Shown here piece by piece: positions 46,502 through 56,212 of a DNA stretch of 64,000 nt. Positions within the stretch are counted from its first letter, which is position 1. Each line of letters opens with the position of its first letter. Under the pieces are notes generated by a model, which worked only from the letters and a program-made list of their open reading frames with translations, made no database searches and was not told where the DNA came from. This DNA is from G963674685 sp964591275 (GTDB lineage: Bacteria; Lernaellota; Lernaellaia; JACKCT01). The position numbers and the translations under genes were made by a program. The DNA lies in assembly GCA_964591275.1 (NCBI GenBank), contig CAZQAE010000002.1, positions 89,324 to 153,323 of the forward strand. Reading direction: 5' to 3'.

Positions 46502-48388
46502 TTAAGAGGCTTCCTTAAGTTCCATCGCTTCGCTGCTTTTCTCGCCCATTGTCGAGCGCCTTTCCAACATGATTTTCCGGATGGAAACCAGCGCACTGGT
46601 GGAATGCTGCGTGGTATCGATTTGGCAATTCTGTTCCCAAAAGCTTGCCATATAGCAACCAATAGTCTTATTCGGATTAGGGAAAAATATGGTATTGGTT
46701 TCGTTATACTGATTGCGCATAAGAAACATGCCGCCCTTTTTCAGAGCCTCATAAATCGTATCGGCCCACTCTTGATCGCCCATCCGCACGGCCATTTGAT
46801 ACTGCGCCGCCATGCCTTCCATCCGACAAGAGACGGAAGTCGCCTTGGGCTTCTTATAGAAACCGCCCACGAAATCCGGGTATTTAGATTCGTAGATGAA
46901 TTTGCCCATCATCGCATCCATGACGCGGCGTGCGTGCTTTGTATGGTTGTCTTTCACCTTGAATTTATTCATTTCGTTGATGGCGTACATTAGCCAGTGA
47001 TCGTGTTGAAGCTTATTCGTCACGGTGTCGGCGTCACGGATATTCGCAATGTAATCGACGCCCTTGTCCACCACTTTCATCCAGCGGGGATTTTTTGTGA
47101 TTTCATAGAGTTTGCCCAGGCCGAAAAAAGCTTCGCCCGGATAATACAAAACGGGCTTTGTTTGTCGGCCTTTGTCCTCGGGCCTGTGCCAATAACGCTG
47201 CTGCATGTGGCCGTTTTCTTCCTGCATATATTCGATGAAGCGCCCGTAGGATTTCATCAGAGGCAGATACTGCATGTCGCCGGTGGCCGTGGTGTAAGTT
47301 CCGAAGGCTAATAGGGCCAGGCCGCTGCCGCCGAGTTTGGCGTATAGGTGTTCCTGATTTGCAACGGCTTTCCAGTCGTAAGTTTTGCTGTCATTGGCGT
47401 CCGGCCCCATGGAAACGCGTTCCAGGTATCCCAGGGCGCGTTTGATGGATTCCAACAGTTCGGGATCTTTATTGATCTCGTAAATCTGCCCCATCGCAAA
47501 GGTGGTTCCGCCGTGGCGCAGCAAGTTATAGGCGTCGGCGAGTGAGTCGGTTTCGGGGTGATAACGGTATTCAAACTCCCCGTCGGATTTCACGGCCAGT
47601 TTCAGATAATCCCCGGCGGCGTTGATGGCCTCGGTCAGGCGCTCCGGCGTGGATTCGAATCCTTCGAGAAGATTTCCGCGATATAAATCGAGATATTTGC
47701 CGTCGGTCGCTTCGATAATGGAAATTGTCTTGAAATAAGCCGCCCTGACATCGCTGCCCTTGTCCAGTTGATCATGAAGAGCGGAATCCAGTTTGCGGCT
47801 TCGGATCAGAGCGCTCATCTGCTTTGCTTGGTAACGCCGTCTTTTCGCAACTTTCGAAAAAACGCCATAATCCCTGAGTTCCTGCCCGAGGAAAGCGGCG
47901 CGGGGTTTTGTGTCGAAAATGATGCCTTTTAACGTAGTGTCGGGACGGTATTTTTTGTTGAGCCTTCTTTCCTTCAACGAGCCTACGTCATTAATAATGT
48001 CAACACGCACGCGGCTTTTGGAAAAATCCATACCCTTCGTTCTGGGGGTTAAGTCTGCAGCGGCGTTTGCCAGGGCCTTCTGAATCGAATAGGCGACGCC
48101 GAATCCGGTCAGCGCCCGATGCGAAGGTCGCGAGATGCTAATGAAAACGCCGCTGGGCTCCGGGTTGTTCAATACCGGAAAACGGTTATCGTCCGCTTTA
48201 GGCTTTTCACCCCGAACCAGGGCCTTGGCGCTGTCGAGAACAAATTGTTTTTCCTCGGGATTGAGACGGACTTTTTCGATATCGAATAGATCGATATCCG
48301 TTGGAATGGTGGTTTTTTCGCAAGCGGCGGCTACCAGCATAGTGCAAAGCGCCAGGACCAAAAGAATCCGAATTGTGTATCGTCGCAT
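46502..48388 (-). CDS. Large lipoprotein with AMMECR1-like start and alpha/alpha-toroid domain
   Basis: 628 residues from the ATG at 48388 (GAGGG upstream). The longer in-frame version begins before the signal peptide. Lipobox VAAAC at about residue 23. Residues ~30-180 resemble a divergent AMMECR1 domain (RLNPEEKQFVLDSAKALV, PSGVFISISRPS). Residues ~260-600 contain helical repeats with YNLLRHGGTTFAMGQIYEIN, QHLYAKLGGSGLALLAF-like text and GKLYEITKNPRWMKVVDKG, in the style of glucuronyl C5-epimerase/GH-type alpha/alpha toroids. Possible carbohydrate-active surface protein; catalytic residues not identified. Confidence 0.55.
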   Translation of the reverse strand: MRRYTIRILLVLALCTMLVAAACEKTTIPTDIDLFDIEKVRLNPEEKQFVLDSAKALVRGEKPKADDNRFPVLNNPEPSGVFISISRPSHRALTGFGVAYSIQKALANAAADLTPRTKGMDFSKSRVRVDIINDVGSLKERRLNKKYRPDTTLKGIIFDTKPRAAFLGQELRDYGVFSKVAKRRRYQAKQMSALIRSRKLDSALHDQLDKGSDVRAAYFKTISIIEATDGKYLDLYRGNLLEGFESTPERLTEAINAAGDYLKLAVKSDGEFEYRYHPETDSLADAYNLLRHGGTTFAMGQIYEINKDPELLESIKRALGYLERVSMGPDANDSKTYDWKAVANQEHLYAKLGGSGLALLAFGTYTTATGDMQYLPLMKSYGRFIEYMQEENGHMQQRYWHRPEDKGRQTKPVLYYPGEAFFGLGKLYEITKNPRWMKVVDKGVDYIANIRDADTVTNKLQHDHWLMYAINEMNKFKVKDNHTKHARRVMDAMMGKFIYESKYPDFVGGFYKKPKATSVSCRMEGMAAQYQMAVRMGDQEWADTIYEALKKGGMFLMRNQYNETNTIFFPNPNKTIGCYMASFWEQNCQIDTTQHSTSALVSIRKIMLERRSTMGEKSSEAMELKEAS

Positions 48389-48647
48389 GAGACCCTCGCC
48401 AGTGTTAAAGCGGAACGCAAATTGACCAAAACTCGTGCCACAGCCGAAAATGAAAGTCAATGAATACTCTTTTAATTCCCCGCGAAAATGAAACCCTCGC
48501 CCGATTTATTTTCATGGCTCCGCCCCCATGCGTTTGACAAGAGGGCTGGAGGCTTGCTAACAAAACTTAGATCGGTATTTTTCCGCCAGGAAAAGGGTTT
48601 GAAAATTATTTCCCCTTGATGGTGTTTTGAACAGGAGTCCAACGAAC

Positions 48648-49523
48648 GTGAATATTCCAGTGTTTTCTTCAAGGTCGAAGCTGTGGGCGCTTATTCTTGT
48701 GTCCATTCTTCTTGTTGTGATGTCCTCCGCGCTTCTTTTGCATGGATGCGCTCGGGATGGTTCCGACACAGATGAACAAGACGGAGACGATGACGCCGCA
48801 AGCAAGTACGACGATTGCGGCTACGCTCGCGTCACCGTCCCTGAAGGTTGCGATGATTGCCACGGCGCACCGCCGCAGACCGCTCGCCACCCGAACAACA
48901 ATCGCTGCTTCCGCTGTCACGGTTACGTGGTGGACGAAGACTTCAACTTCGTGCAACCCGACCTGCACAATAACGGCGTCGTGGATTACGCCGTCGGATG
49001 CGCCTCCTGTCACGGCTGGTCTCTGGGCATGTCCCCGCCGCAAAATCTCTCGGGCCAATGTACTGCCGGAATCGACGGCGTCGGAGCGCATGAGGCGATG
49101 CGCCGCGGCGACATCCCCGCGCACCAGACAGCGTGCTCCAATTGCCACTGGGTGCCGCTGGGAACCTGGGAGGAAGGGCACATTGACGGCGACGGAGTGG
49201 CCGAGGTCGCTTTCAAGAATCTGGCGGTTGTTGACGGCGCCAATCCGACCTGGAACGGCGAAACCTGTTCCAATGTTTATTGCCACGGCGCAACGCTGAC
49301 CGGGGGCGATTATAAAAATCCGAAATGGCTTGACACCAGCGGCGATGCTTCACATTGCGGCGCCTGCCATCGCATCACCGATCCGGGAGGCGATGCGAAC
49401 GCCGACTGTAGCTCCTGCCATCCTACATCGCTGGACTCAAATCGAAATATCCTGCCGCGCGGCACGCATATCAACGGCCACATCGACATGGCCGGCGAAT
49501 CCGATGAAAAAGGGGGCCTCTGA
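48648..49523 (+). CDS. Multihaem c-type cytochrome lipoprotein (CxxxxCH type)
   Basis: About 291 residues from the GTG at 48648 with AGGAG upstream; a TTG seven codons earlier is in frame. Signal helix and lipobox LLHGC. Seven haem c sites are visible: CDDCH, CFRCH, CASCH, CSNCH, the five-spaced CSNVYCH, CGACH and CSSCH. CxxxxCH with a following GATL is the mark of the Geobacter-type family. It is exported, lipid-anchored and could carry electrons across the periplasm or at the surface. TGATG overlap with the next gene links it to the oxidoreductase. Confidence 0.88.
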   Translation: MNIPVFSSRSKLWALILVSILLVVMSSALLLHGCARDGSDTDEQDGDDDAASKYDDCGYARVTVPEGCDDCHGAPPQTARHPNNNRCFRCHGYVVDEDFNFVQPDLHNNGVVDYAVGCASCHGWSLGMSPPQNLSGQCTAGIDGVGAHEAMRRGDIPAHQTACSNCHWVPLGTWEEGHIDGDGVAEVAFKNLAVVDGANPTWNGETCSNVYCHGATLTGGDYKNPKWLDTSGDASHCGACHRITDPGGDANADCSSCHPTSLDSNRNILPRGTHINGHIDMAGESDEKGGL

Positions 49524-50125
49524 TGGATAGACGCAAATTCCTGGCAAATTCCATGACGACTTTCTTCGGCATGATTATGGCCAACAAGGTCGGCGCCTCC
49601 GTTTTTCTCCCCAAAATTTCTGGGAAGGCCGGAAAGCTCAGCGGGCCGGCTCCGAAACCGGAGATCACGGCGGCGGTGGACATTATCGTGCCGGCTGATC
49701 CCGAAATCCCCAATGATTTCAAAGGATCCGATTACGGCGGCGATTGGGCGGTGGCGGCGGCGCTCGGCGACCTGGGCCAGATTGGTGTAGTGTTTTATCT
49801 GAACCAGTACGCCCGCAAAACCAGCGGCAACAGCTTCATGGGATGCAACGAAGGCGAGCGCCTGGAAGCAATCAAACAATGGGTTCGCGAGCGCGAGCAG
49901 ATTGAACCTATTCTGTCGGATATGCTCACGGGCCTCATGTCCATCGGCATGATCGGCACATTCGAAGAAAATGAACCGGAAGCGGAAAAGAGACTTTTTG
50001 AGTCGATGAACTGGTATGATCCCAACGATCCCACCGGAACATTTCGCATCCCCTGCGAGGGATATCCGGATTCTTATATTTTCCCCGTGACGCTGAAAAA
50101 GGGCGTTAAGGAGGAGTTGAAATAA
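49523..50125 (+). CDS. Gluconate-2-dehydrogenase subunit 3-like protein
   Basis: 200 residues. N-terminus MDRRKFLANSMTTFFGM is a signal of the RR type (Tat-like, DRRKFL). The body has TAAVDIIVPADPEIPNDFKG, a pattern of the Gluconate_2-dh3 family, the small subunit that escorts GMC-type dehydrogenases through the Tat system. It sits between the cytochrome and the GMC oxidoreductase, with overlapping stop/start codons on both sides. It has no haem motif of its own. Confidence 0.82.
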   Translation: MDRRKFLANSMTTFFGMIMANKVGASVFLPKISGKAGKLSGPAPKPEITAAVDIIVPADPEIPNDFKGSDYGGDWAVAAALGDLGQIGVVFYLNQYARKTSGNSFMGCNEGERLEAIKQWVREREQIEPILSDMLTGLMSIGMIGTFEENEPEAEKRLFESMNWYDPNDPTGTFRIPCEGYPDSYIFPVTLKKGVKEELK

Positions 50126-51651
50126 TGAGTGAACATGCGGATGTGGTCATCATCGGAGCGGGCGCCGGCGGCGCGACATTGGGCGGAGAACTGGCCGAAG
50201 CGGGAGCCAAGGTTGTTTTCCTTGAAGCGGGTAAAGACCTGAACATCACCTACGGGTCGCCAGATCATTTTGCCGCAAGCCAGCGGTTTCTCGATACGAT
50301 CAACGACGGGCTTTTCTGGCATGAGGAATACGCCGGGCGAAACTGGCGGACCGACATGGGAGAATGCGCCGGCGGCGGCACCACCTGCTACGCCGGGGTG
50401 CTGGAGGAATCCACGCCAAAGGATTACGAACTTTGGCCCTTTACCTACGAGCAGTTTCTTCCCTATATCGAACTGGCAAAAAAGCGCTACCACGTCTATC
50501 GCTGGCCCATTGAGGAATTGAGCCATTACGCGCAGATCATCAACGAAGCGGCTGGCGGCAATCTGGGGCCAACGCAGTCGGGATTCAATCGGGAACCCTA
50601 CTTCGAGTACGGCGTGTATCACGACCGCTGCCGAAAGTGCCGCTGCTGCATCCTGGGATGTAAATTCAACGCCAAGGCGAATGCGACGACAATAACTCTT
50701 CCCAAGGCGAAATGGTTCGGCGCCGAGCTGAAAGAAAACTGCTGGGTTACACGGCTTAACACCGATAGCTCCGGCTCGAAGATTTTGAGCGTCGACTACC
50801 TGAAGCGAACGAAAACCGGTGTGACGAGTGAGCATATTGAGCAGCGCAGAATATACGCCGACAAATTCATCCTTTCCGGCGGCTCGATGATGACGCCGAT
50901 GTTGCTTCATTGGTCCGGGCAAAACGGGCAAGCCCTGGCCAACTCCTCGGGGCAAGTGGGAAAGAATCTTAGGGGCCACTTCTTCCGCGCAACATATTCC
51001 GTGCTCAAGCGCGACGACGTGCGCAGCTACCAGGGCAACCTCGTCGAGCTTAACGACCTTTACCAGAACTTCGACAAGGGCTACCTGCTCGAGTTCAACA
51101 TGGTGGCGCCGCCGACGTACATGGGCGGTATGGTTGAAGTCATGGAAACGGCTGACCTTGTGAATATGATCGGACTTCCCTTCAAGCGCCTCATGCGCCA
51201 GTACCCCAAATTCATTATCTCAGCGCCCCTATGCCGCAGCTTCGACAATGGATTTACCGAAAACTCGGTTTTGCCCCATCCCACGCGCACCAACAAATAC
51301 GGCGATTCGCTACCCAACGTGCAATTCGAACCCAATGACACGGAACGTGCGTGGGTCGAGGTTTCCATGGCCCATGCGCGGGAGATCATGGTCAAGGCCG
51401 GTGCCGATACAAACCAGATGTTCAATGGCGGCATCGACGTGGTGCATAAGGTAGGAACATGCCGCATGGGGACTGATCCCTCGACTTCCGTTACCGACCT
51501 GTACGGCAAGGCCTGGGATATGGACAACCTCTGGATTTCGGACGGAAGCTTGTTCCCGGCGCCGCTATTGGCCAACTGCGCCTTTATCATCTACGCGCAG
51601 GCTTATAAAATCGCCGACGGACTCTTGGGAAGAAATACGCCGACAGCCTAG
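50125..51651 (+). CDS. GMC-family FAD-dependent oxidoreductase
   Basis: 508 residues. FAD-binding DVVIIGAGAGGATLGGELAE at the N-terminus, MGECAGGGTTCYAG (GMC signature 1 region), a Cys cluster CRKCRCCILGCKFNAKAN (about residues 171-188) and a C-terminal active-site stretch VHKVGTCRMGTDP then LWISDGSLFPAPLLANC. With its small subunit and the haem lipoprotein it should form a membrane-linked dehydrogenase for an alcohol or sugar that passes electrons to the haems. Its own signal is absent, so export by the partner's Tat signal is expected. Substrate unknown. Confidence 0.88.
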   Translation: MSEHADVVIIGAGAGGATLGGELAEAGAKVVFLEAGKDLNITYGSPDHFAASQRFLDTINDGLFWHEEYAGRNWRTDMGECAGGGTTCYAGVLEESTPKDYELWPFTYEQFLPYIELAKKRYHVYRWPIEELSHYAQIINEAAGGNLGPTQSGFNREPYFEYGVYHDRCRKCRCCILGCKFNAKANATTITLPKAKWFGAELKENCWVTRLNTDSSGSKILSVDYLKRTKTGVTSEHIEQRRIYADKFILSGGSMMTPMLLHWSGQNGQALANSSGQVGKNLRGHFFRATYSVLKRDDVRSYQGNLVELNDLYQNFDKGYLLEFNMVAPPTYMGGMVEVMETADLVNMIGLPFKRLMRQYPKFIISAPLCRSFDNGFTENSVLPHPTRTNKYGDSLPNVQFEPNDTERAWVEVSMAHAREIMVKAGADTNQMFNGGIDVVHKVGTCRMGTDPSTSVTDLYGKAWDMDNLWISDGSLFPAPLLANCAFIIYAQAYKIADGLLGRNTPTA

Positions 51652-51724
51652 TAATGAATGAAAAGTGACGAATTTGCCGCATTGTGTTTGCGTTCGCCGC
51701 ATCCATTTTCGCTGACTGTCTGCG

Positions 51725-51753
51725 TTGACGAAAGTCTGACTTAACCTGATTAT
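51725..51753 (+). promoter_or_regulatory. Candidate promoter of the acyl-CoA mutase gene
   Basis: TTGACG, a 17-base spacer and GATTAT, 46 bases before the ATG. GGGGGG occurs just upstream of the start. No cobalamin riboswitch-like element is visible in 51652-51799. Confidence 0.4.
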
Positions 51754-51799
51754 GGCAAATCTCATTGATGGTAATTGAGAACTATTTGGATGGGGGGTT

Positions 51800-53467
51800 A
51801 TGATGGTGAGTGAGAAATTGAAAAAAGCAAAAGAGGCGTATGAAAAAAAAGTTGAAAAAACCCTTCCCAGGTTTCCTGAGCGCCGTCAGCGTTTTGAATC
51901 CACCAGCGATTTCGAATTCGAGCGTGTTTACGACCAACAGAATCTCGAAGACTTTGACGTCGTCGAAAAGCTGGGCTATCCGGGCGACTATCCCTTCACT
52001 CGCGGAGTCCAACCCACGATGTATCGGGGCCGCTTGTGGACCATGCGCCAGTATTCCGGATTTGGCGACGCCAAGGCCACCAACGAGCGCTATCATTATC
52101 TGCTGAACCAGGGGCAAACCGGATTGTCCGTGGCATTCGACCTTCCCACGCAAATGGGATACGACTCGGACGATTCCATGGCGCACGGCGAGGTCGGCAA
52201 AGTCGGCGTCGCTATTGCGTCTCTTGAAGACATGGAGATGCTTTTTGACGGCGTGCCCCTGGACAAGGTCAGCACCTCCATGACGATCAACTCCACGGCG
52301 GCCATTCTTTTGGCGATGTACATTATCGTTGCGAAAAAGCAGGGAGTAGAAGCTGGCGTACTTCGAGGAACGATTCAAAACGACCTGCTTAAGGAATACA
52401 TGGCCCGGGGGACTTTCATCTTTCCGCCCAAAGAATCCATGCGGGTTATCACCGACATATTTTCTTTTTGCAAAGACGAGATCCCCAAGTGGAACACGAT
52501 CTCCATATCCGGCTACCATATCCGTGAGGCGGGCTGCTCCGCAGTGCAGGAAGTCGCTTTCACGCTGGCCGACGGCCTGGCTTACGTAGAGGCTGCCAGG
52601 CAGGTGGGCATGGACATTGACGAGTTCGGTCCGCGTCTGTCCTTTTTCTTTAACGCGCACAACAATCTGCTGGAGGAAGTGGCCAAATTTCGCGCCGCCA
52701 GGCGGCTGTGGGCGCGCCTGATGAAAGATCGATTCGGCGCGACCAATCCTAAGTCGATGATGATGCGTTTTCATACGCAGACCGCAGGTTCAACGCTCAC
52801 CGCGCAGCAGCCCGACAACAACGTCGTCCGCGTCACGTTGCAGGCCCTGGCGGCTGTTTTAGGCGGTACACAGTCACTGCACACCAACTCCCGGGACGAG
52901 GCCCTGGCTTTGCCCTCGCAGGATTCAGTGACCATCGCGCTACGCACGCAGCAGATCATCGCCCACGAGGCTGGCGCCGCGGATACCGTCGATCCATTGG
53001 CAGGTAGTTATTATATTGAGTCGCTCACCGACGACATCGAGAAAAAAGCGATGGACTGTATCACGAAGATCGACGATATGGGCGGCATGGTGGAAGCGAT
53101 TATGAAAGGTTTCCCGCAAAGGGAAATCCAGAACAACGCCTACAAGTGGCAAAAAGAGGTGGATGCAGAGGACCGCATTATTGTGGGCGTCAACAAATTT
53201 CAAAGCGAAGGCGAGGAACTAAAAGATCTGCTCCGCGTTGATTCGTCCGTGGAAAAGGGACAGAGAAGCCGATTAGCCGCGCTTCGCGCAAAAAGAGACA
53301 ACGACAAAGTCGCAGCCTGCCTGAGCGCAATCAGCGCCGCCGCAAAGGGCGACGACAACCTCATGCCGCCGATCATGGATGCGGTGGAAGCCTACGCAAC
53401 GCTGGGTGAAATCACAAAAGCGCTCAAGGAAGTTTTCGGCGAATTTGATGAGGTTGTTGTTATTTAA
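51800..53467 (+). CDS. Acyl-CoA (methylmalonyl-CoA-type) mutase, large subunit
   Basis: 555 residues. TIM-barrel half of a B12-dependent mutase: [65 protein letters not shown]-like [12 protein letters not shown]. The cobalamin-binding DxHxxG domain is not in this protein, so a separate small subunit is needed; none is encoded within the window. Substrate could be methylmalonyl- or isobutyryl-CoA type; the residues that decide this were not resolved. A terminator lies 55 bases past the stop. Confidence 0.9.
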   Translation: MMVSEKLKKAKEAYEKKVEKTLPRFPERRQRFESTSDFEFERVYDQQNLEDFDVVEKLGYPGDYPFTRGVQPTMYRGRLWTMRQYSGFGDAKATNERYHYLLNQGQTGLSVAFDLPTQMGYDSDDSMAHGEVGKVGVAIASLEDMEMLFDGVPLDKVSTSMTINSTAAILLAMYIIVAKKQGVEAGVLRGTIQNDLLKEYMARGTFIFPPKESMRVITDIFSFCKDEIPKWNTISISGYHIREAGCSAVQEVAFTLADGLAYVEAARQVGMDIDEFGPRLSFFFNAHNNLLEEVAKFRAARRLWARLMKDRFGATNPKSMMMRFHTQTAGSTLTAQQPDNNVVRVTLQALAAVLGGTQSLHTNSRDEALALPSQDSVTIALRTQQIIAHEAGAADTVDPLAGSYYIESLTDDIEKKAMDCITKIDDMGGMVEAIMKGFPQREIQNNAYKWQKEVDAEDRIIVGVNKFQSEGEELKDLLRVDSSVEKGQRSRLAALRAKRDNDKVAACLSAISAAAKGDDNLMPPIMDAVEAYATLGEITKALKEVFGEFDEVVVI

Positions 53468-53512
53468 GAAGATGGCCTGACGCCGCTGGATGACGCAGGC
53501 TCTGCAAAATCG

Positions 53513-53545
53513 AAAAAAAACGCCCGCTTTGCAGTGGGCGTTTTT
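53513..53545. terminator. Bidirectional terminator
   Basis: An 8-bp stem CGCCCGCT / AGTGGGCG (one G-T pair) flanked by eight A on the left and five T on the right. It serves the mutase gene on the plus strand and the Asp-rich protein gene on the minus strand. Confidence 0.8.
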
Positions 53546-53561
53546 GGTTATTCGAGTTGAC

Positions 53562-54236
53562 TTAGCAGCCGCAACTGGCGCCGGAACTGTCATCGCTTTC
53601 GTCGCCGGAGACGCTGCTGTCGTCGTCGGCAGTGGGCCACTCATCATCGTCATCGGTATCATCATTCAAGGCAGTGTCATCATCAACGTCATCGTTGACA
53701 TCGTCATCGTCGTCATCTCCGCTGCCGATATACGAGGTGCCCATGCGAGATGCGCCACCCGCGGCGAACAATCGCCAGTCGAACCCGTCCGTGGCGTTTT
53801 CGTCGGTAACAGCCTTAAATGCAAATTCGAGAGACTCGCCCTCCCTGATATCGCAACCCGAGGCCGTAGAAGCCCTAAGACCCGCGTGCATCCACATGAT
53901 CATGATTCGGTTGTCGTCGTCGAAATCGATGTCGTGGGCCCAGCCTCCGCCATGCAAAGAGTCAGGATCGCTAATACCGTCCAGGGGTAGGATGTAATTT
54001 GGCGACGGCAAAAACAAATCCACCGCGCAAATCCAGTTCAAATCATCATCCACGGAGCTGCTGGAGTTATGTACGACAAATCCAAACTCAAACTCGGTGG
54101 CGGGTTCGAGAGCGGAAGGCGCTTCAAAACCCACGGTTCCATCAAAGGAGTCGGCGTCGTCATCCTGCGCGAAAGCAATGGGCGCCAAGGCAAAAATCAC
54201 GACGAACACACTAAGAATGCGAATAAAAATTCCCAT
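53562..54236 (-). CDS. Secreted beta-rich protein with Asp-rich C-terminal tail
   Basis: 224 residues from the ATG at 54236, preceded by AAGGAGGA. Signal peptide ending APIAFA-Q. One compact domain (about residues 30-165) with FEAPSALEPATEFEFGFVVH. From ~170 to the end it is Asp-rich (SGDDDDDDVNDDVDDDTALN, EWPTADDD), ending SSGASCGC. The Cys pair at the end of an acidic tail recalls sorting or anchoring tails (MYXO-CTERM-like), but the expected TM segment and basic end are absent. Function unknown. Confidence 0.6.
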   Translation of the reverse strand: MGIFIRILSVFVVIFALAPIAFAQDDDADSFDGTVGFEAPSALEPATEFEFGFVVHNSSSSVDDDLNWICAVDLFLPSPNYILPLDGISDPDSLHGGGWAHDIDFDDDNRIMIMWMHAGLRASTASGCDIREGESLEFAFKAVTDENATDGFDWRLFAAGGASRMGTSYIGSGDDDDDDVNDDVDDDTALNDDTDDDDEWPTADDDSSVSGDESDDSSGASCGC

Positions 54237-54457
54237 AAGATCCTCCTTCGCCCCAAGGTGGATGATATTCATATTGGTTGGTCAACTTTCGACCTTTCCT
54301 AATTGTATCGCAAAGTCGAACAGCAATCAATTGTTAACTGCCATAAATTAATTTTCTTTGAAATACAACAATATGACGTTTCGGTCATTTTGACGGGTCG
54401 CCGACATTCAGGATCAGATGTGATATAAGTGCGCGGGCCGTTTTATTGGAGAAAAAA

Positions 54458-56158
54458 ATGGGAAAATATGTCGGCATTACAATACTGATTACACTTTCGA
54501 TCTTTGTCGGCGCATGCCTGCCCGGCTCTTCCGATGATGACGGCATTGTTGTCGACGATGATGACAGCGCCGACGACGATGCGGATGATGATGCAGCGGA
54601 TGACGACGTGGACGATGACGACATCCAGCCGGGAAGTTGGGAAGGCATCGAGATATTGTCCGTTAAAGCACCCGATGAGTATTCGGTCGAGATAGAGCTT
54701 TCCGATGACCCCGGCTCCACTGGCGATGATTTGGACCAATACTTCATGGATTCCGACAGCGGCGATCTGAACATTACAGCCGCATTCTTTTCCTCAGATG
54801 AAAACATTTTGACGCTAACCACGGTTCGGCAAAAGCTCGGCATCACGTATTCATTGGACATCGACACTGGCGAGAAAGGATTGACGGGGCAATTCGTTTC
54901 CGCTGACACGGCTCGTTTGTGGGCGTGGGATTTTGACGGCATGGAAAATTACGCAGTCACGGCCCGGCGCGCCGCCGTGGGAGAACATTGCGTGGTTTAT
55001 CTTGAGCAGGGATGGACGGTTGAGGACTTGGATGAGACAGTTACGGCATTCGACGAGCAGATTTTTCCGGTCGAGACGGCGCTGTTTTATCCTGCGCCGG
55101 ACGCCGACGGCAACGACCGTATACTGATTTTCGGTCTTAATGGACACGGCTGGTACGGAGGATATTTTTCGGGCACCGACACCTACAGCGACGATGAGGC
55201 GTGGAGTTGGTGGGGGCAGCATTCCAATGAGATGGAAATGGTTTACATCAACGTCGAGTGGGCTTCGCTGATGCCCTACAACGTTATCCCGCACGAATTT
55301 CAGCACTTGCTCTACAATGATCGCCACGATACGCCTAATGAATATTGGGAGTATCATGACGAAGGATTGGCCGAAACCGCCGTTCACGCCGTATTCGGAC
55401 CAAATCGCGGCGCTCTATATTCCCTGATGTTGGATTATGACGAGGGAATTCGCAACGGCCTGTCCCTGGTGCATTGGCAATGGGGCAACTATGAAAATTA
55501 CGCACAGGCCTATATGTGGTGGATCTATGTTGCGTCCAGAATGAGCGGCATCGAAACCCTCGGCGAAATTTTCGATCTTGAGACGGGCAATCCTGATGAA
55601 GTCGATCAATTCATTGCGGACAATCTTCAAAGCGACATGCCGACGATGCTTTTTGAGAACAACATCGCTCTGTGGGCGCAAGCGGAAACGGGGAATTACG
55701 GCTATAACGGTCTTATGGATTTTGAAGGGCTGAAACCATCGACCGTTACCGGCGGGACAACATCCCTTGATCTGGAATCCTTCACCGGCGCATACTTTCT
55801 ATTGGATCAAACGCAGGTTTCCTATCCGGAAACGCTTGGGCCGGACATCATATACGCTGGCATCAACAGCGATGGCAACGTGGACCTGGCCGAACCCTTC
55901 GATATCGACGGCGGCGCCCTGTTGGTTAATAACCTCAGCATGCAGTTTCCCGAGTGGTCCCAAACCAATTGGGAAACGCAGCCTTCCGGACCCGACCTGC
56001 CCGCCCTCGATCCGCCGGATCCCGAATCCAGAGCATCAATACTAAACATGAATCCGGCGTGGATGGATCCACCGCCCATGCATCCCGAGCGTATGGATAG
56101 AATCTATCAGTGGCGGCAAAAAACGATTGAGCGAATTAGCGGCAACCAGGCACATTAA
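54458..56158 (+). CDS. M30-like zinc metalloprotease lipoprotein with Asp-rich spacer
   Basis: 566 residues from the ATG at 54458, GGAG upstream; a TTG four codons earlier is less likely. Lipobox VGAC, then an acidic spacer (DDDDSADDDADDDAADDDVD) to about residue 55. IPHEFQHLLYNDRH near residues 276-289 gives HExxH-type zinc ligands (HEFQH), and EYWEYHDEGLAETA supplies the third ligand region; this matches peptidase M30 (hyicolysin). Surface- or periplasm-anchored protease. Upstream 54300-54450 has no other gene. Confidence 0.78.
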   Translation: MGKYVGITILITLSIFVGACLPGSSDDDGIVVDDDDSADDDADDDAADDDVDDDDIQPGSWEGIEILSVKAPDEYSVEIELSDDPGSTGDDLDQYFMDSDSGDLNITAAFFSSDENILTLTTVRQKLGITYSLDIDTGEKGLTGQFVSADTARLWAWDFDGMENYAVTARRAAVGEHCVVYLEQGWTVEDLDETVTAFDEQIFPVETALFYPAPDADGNDRILIFGLNGHGWYGGYFSGTDTYSDDEAWSWWGQHSNEMEMVYINVEWASLMPYNVIPHEFQHLLYNDRHDTPNEYWEYHDEGLAETAVHAVFGPNRGALYSLMLDYDEGIRNGLSLVHWQWGNYENYAQAYMWWIYVASRMSGIETLGEIFDLETGNPDEVDQFIADNLQSDMPTMLFENNIALWAQAETGNYGYNGLMDFEGLKPSTVTGGTTSLDLESFTGAYFLLDQTQVSYPETLGPDIIYAGINSDGNVDLAEPFDIDGGALLVNNLSMQFPEWSQTNWETQPSGPDLPALDPPDPESRASILNMNPAWMDPPPMHPERMDRIYQWRQKTIERISGNQAH

Positions 56159-56212
56159 AGTGAAAAACAAGATCCACGGACATCGCCTGCGCCTTTTTCA
56201 AATGGAAATAAA

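Noticed and set aside
51652..51799. Cobalamin riboswitch before the B12-dependent mutase
   Set aside because: No B12-box-like conserved core could be found in this 148-base leader; only a simple promoter candidate is visible.
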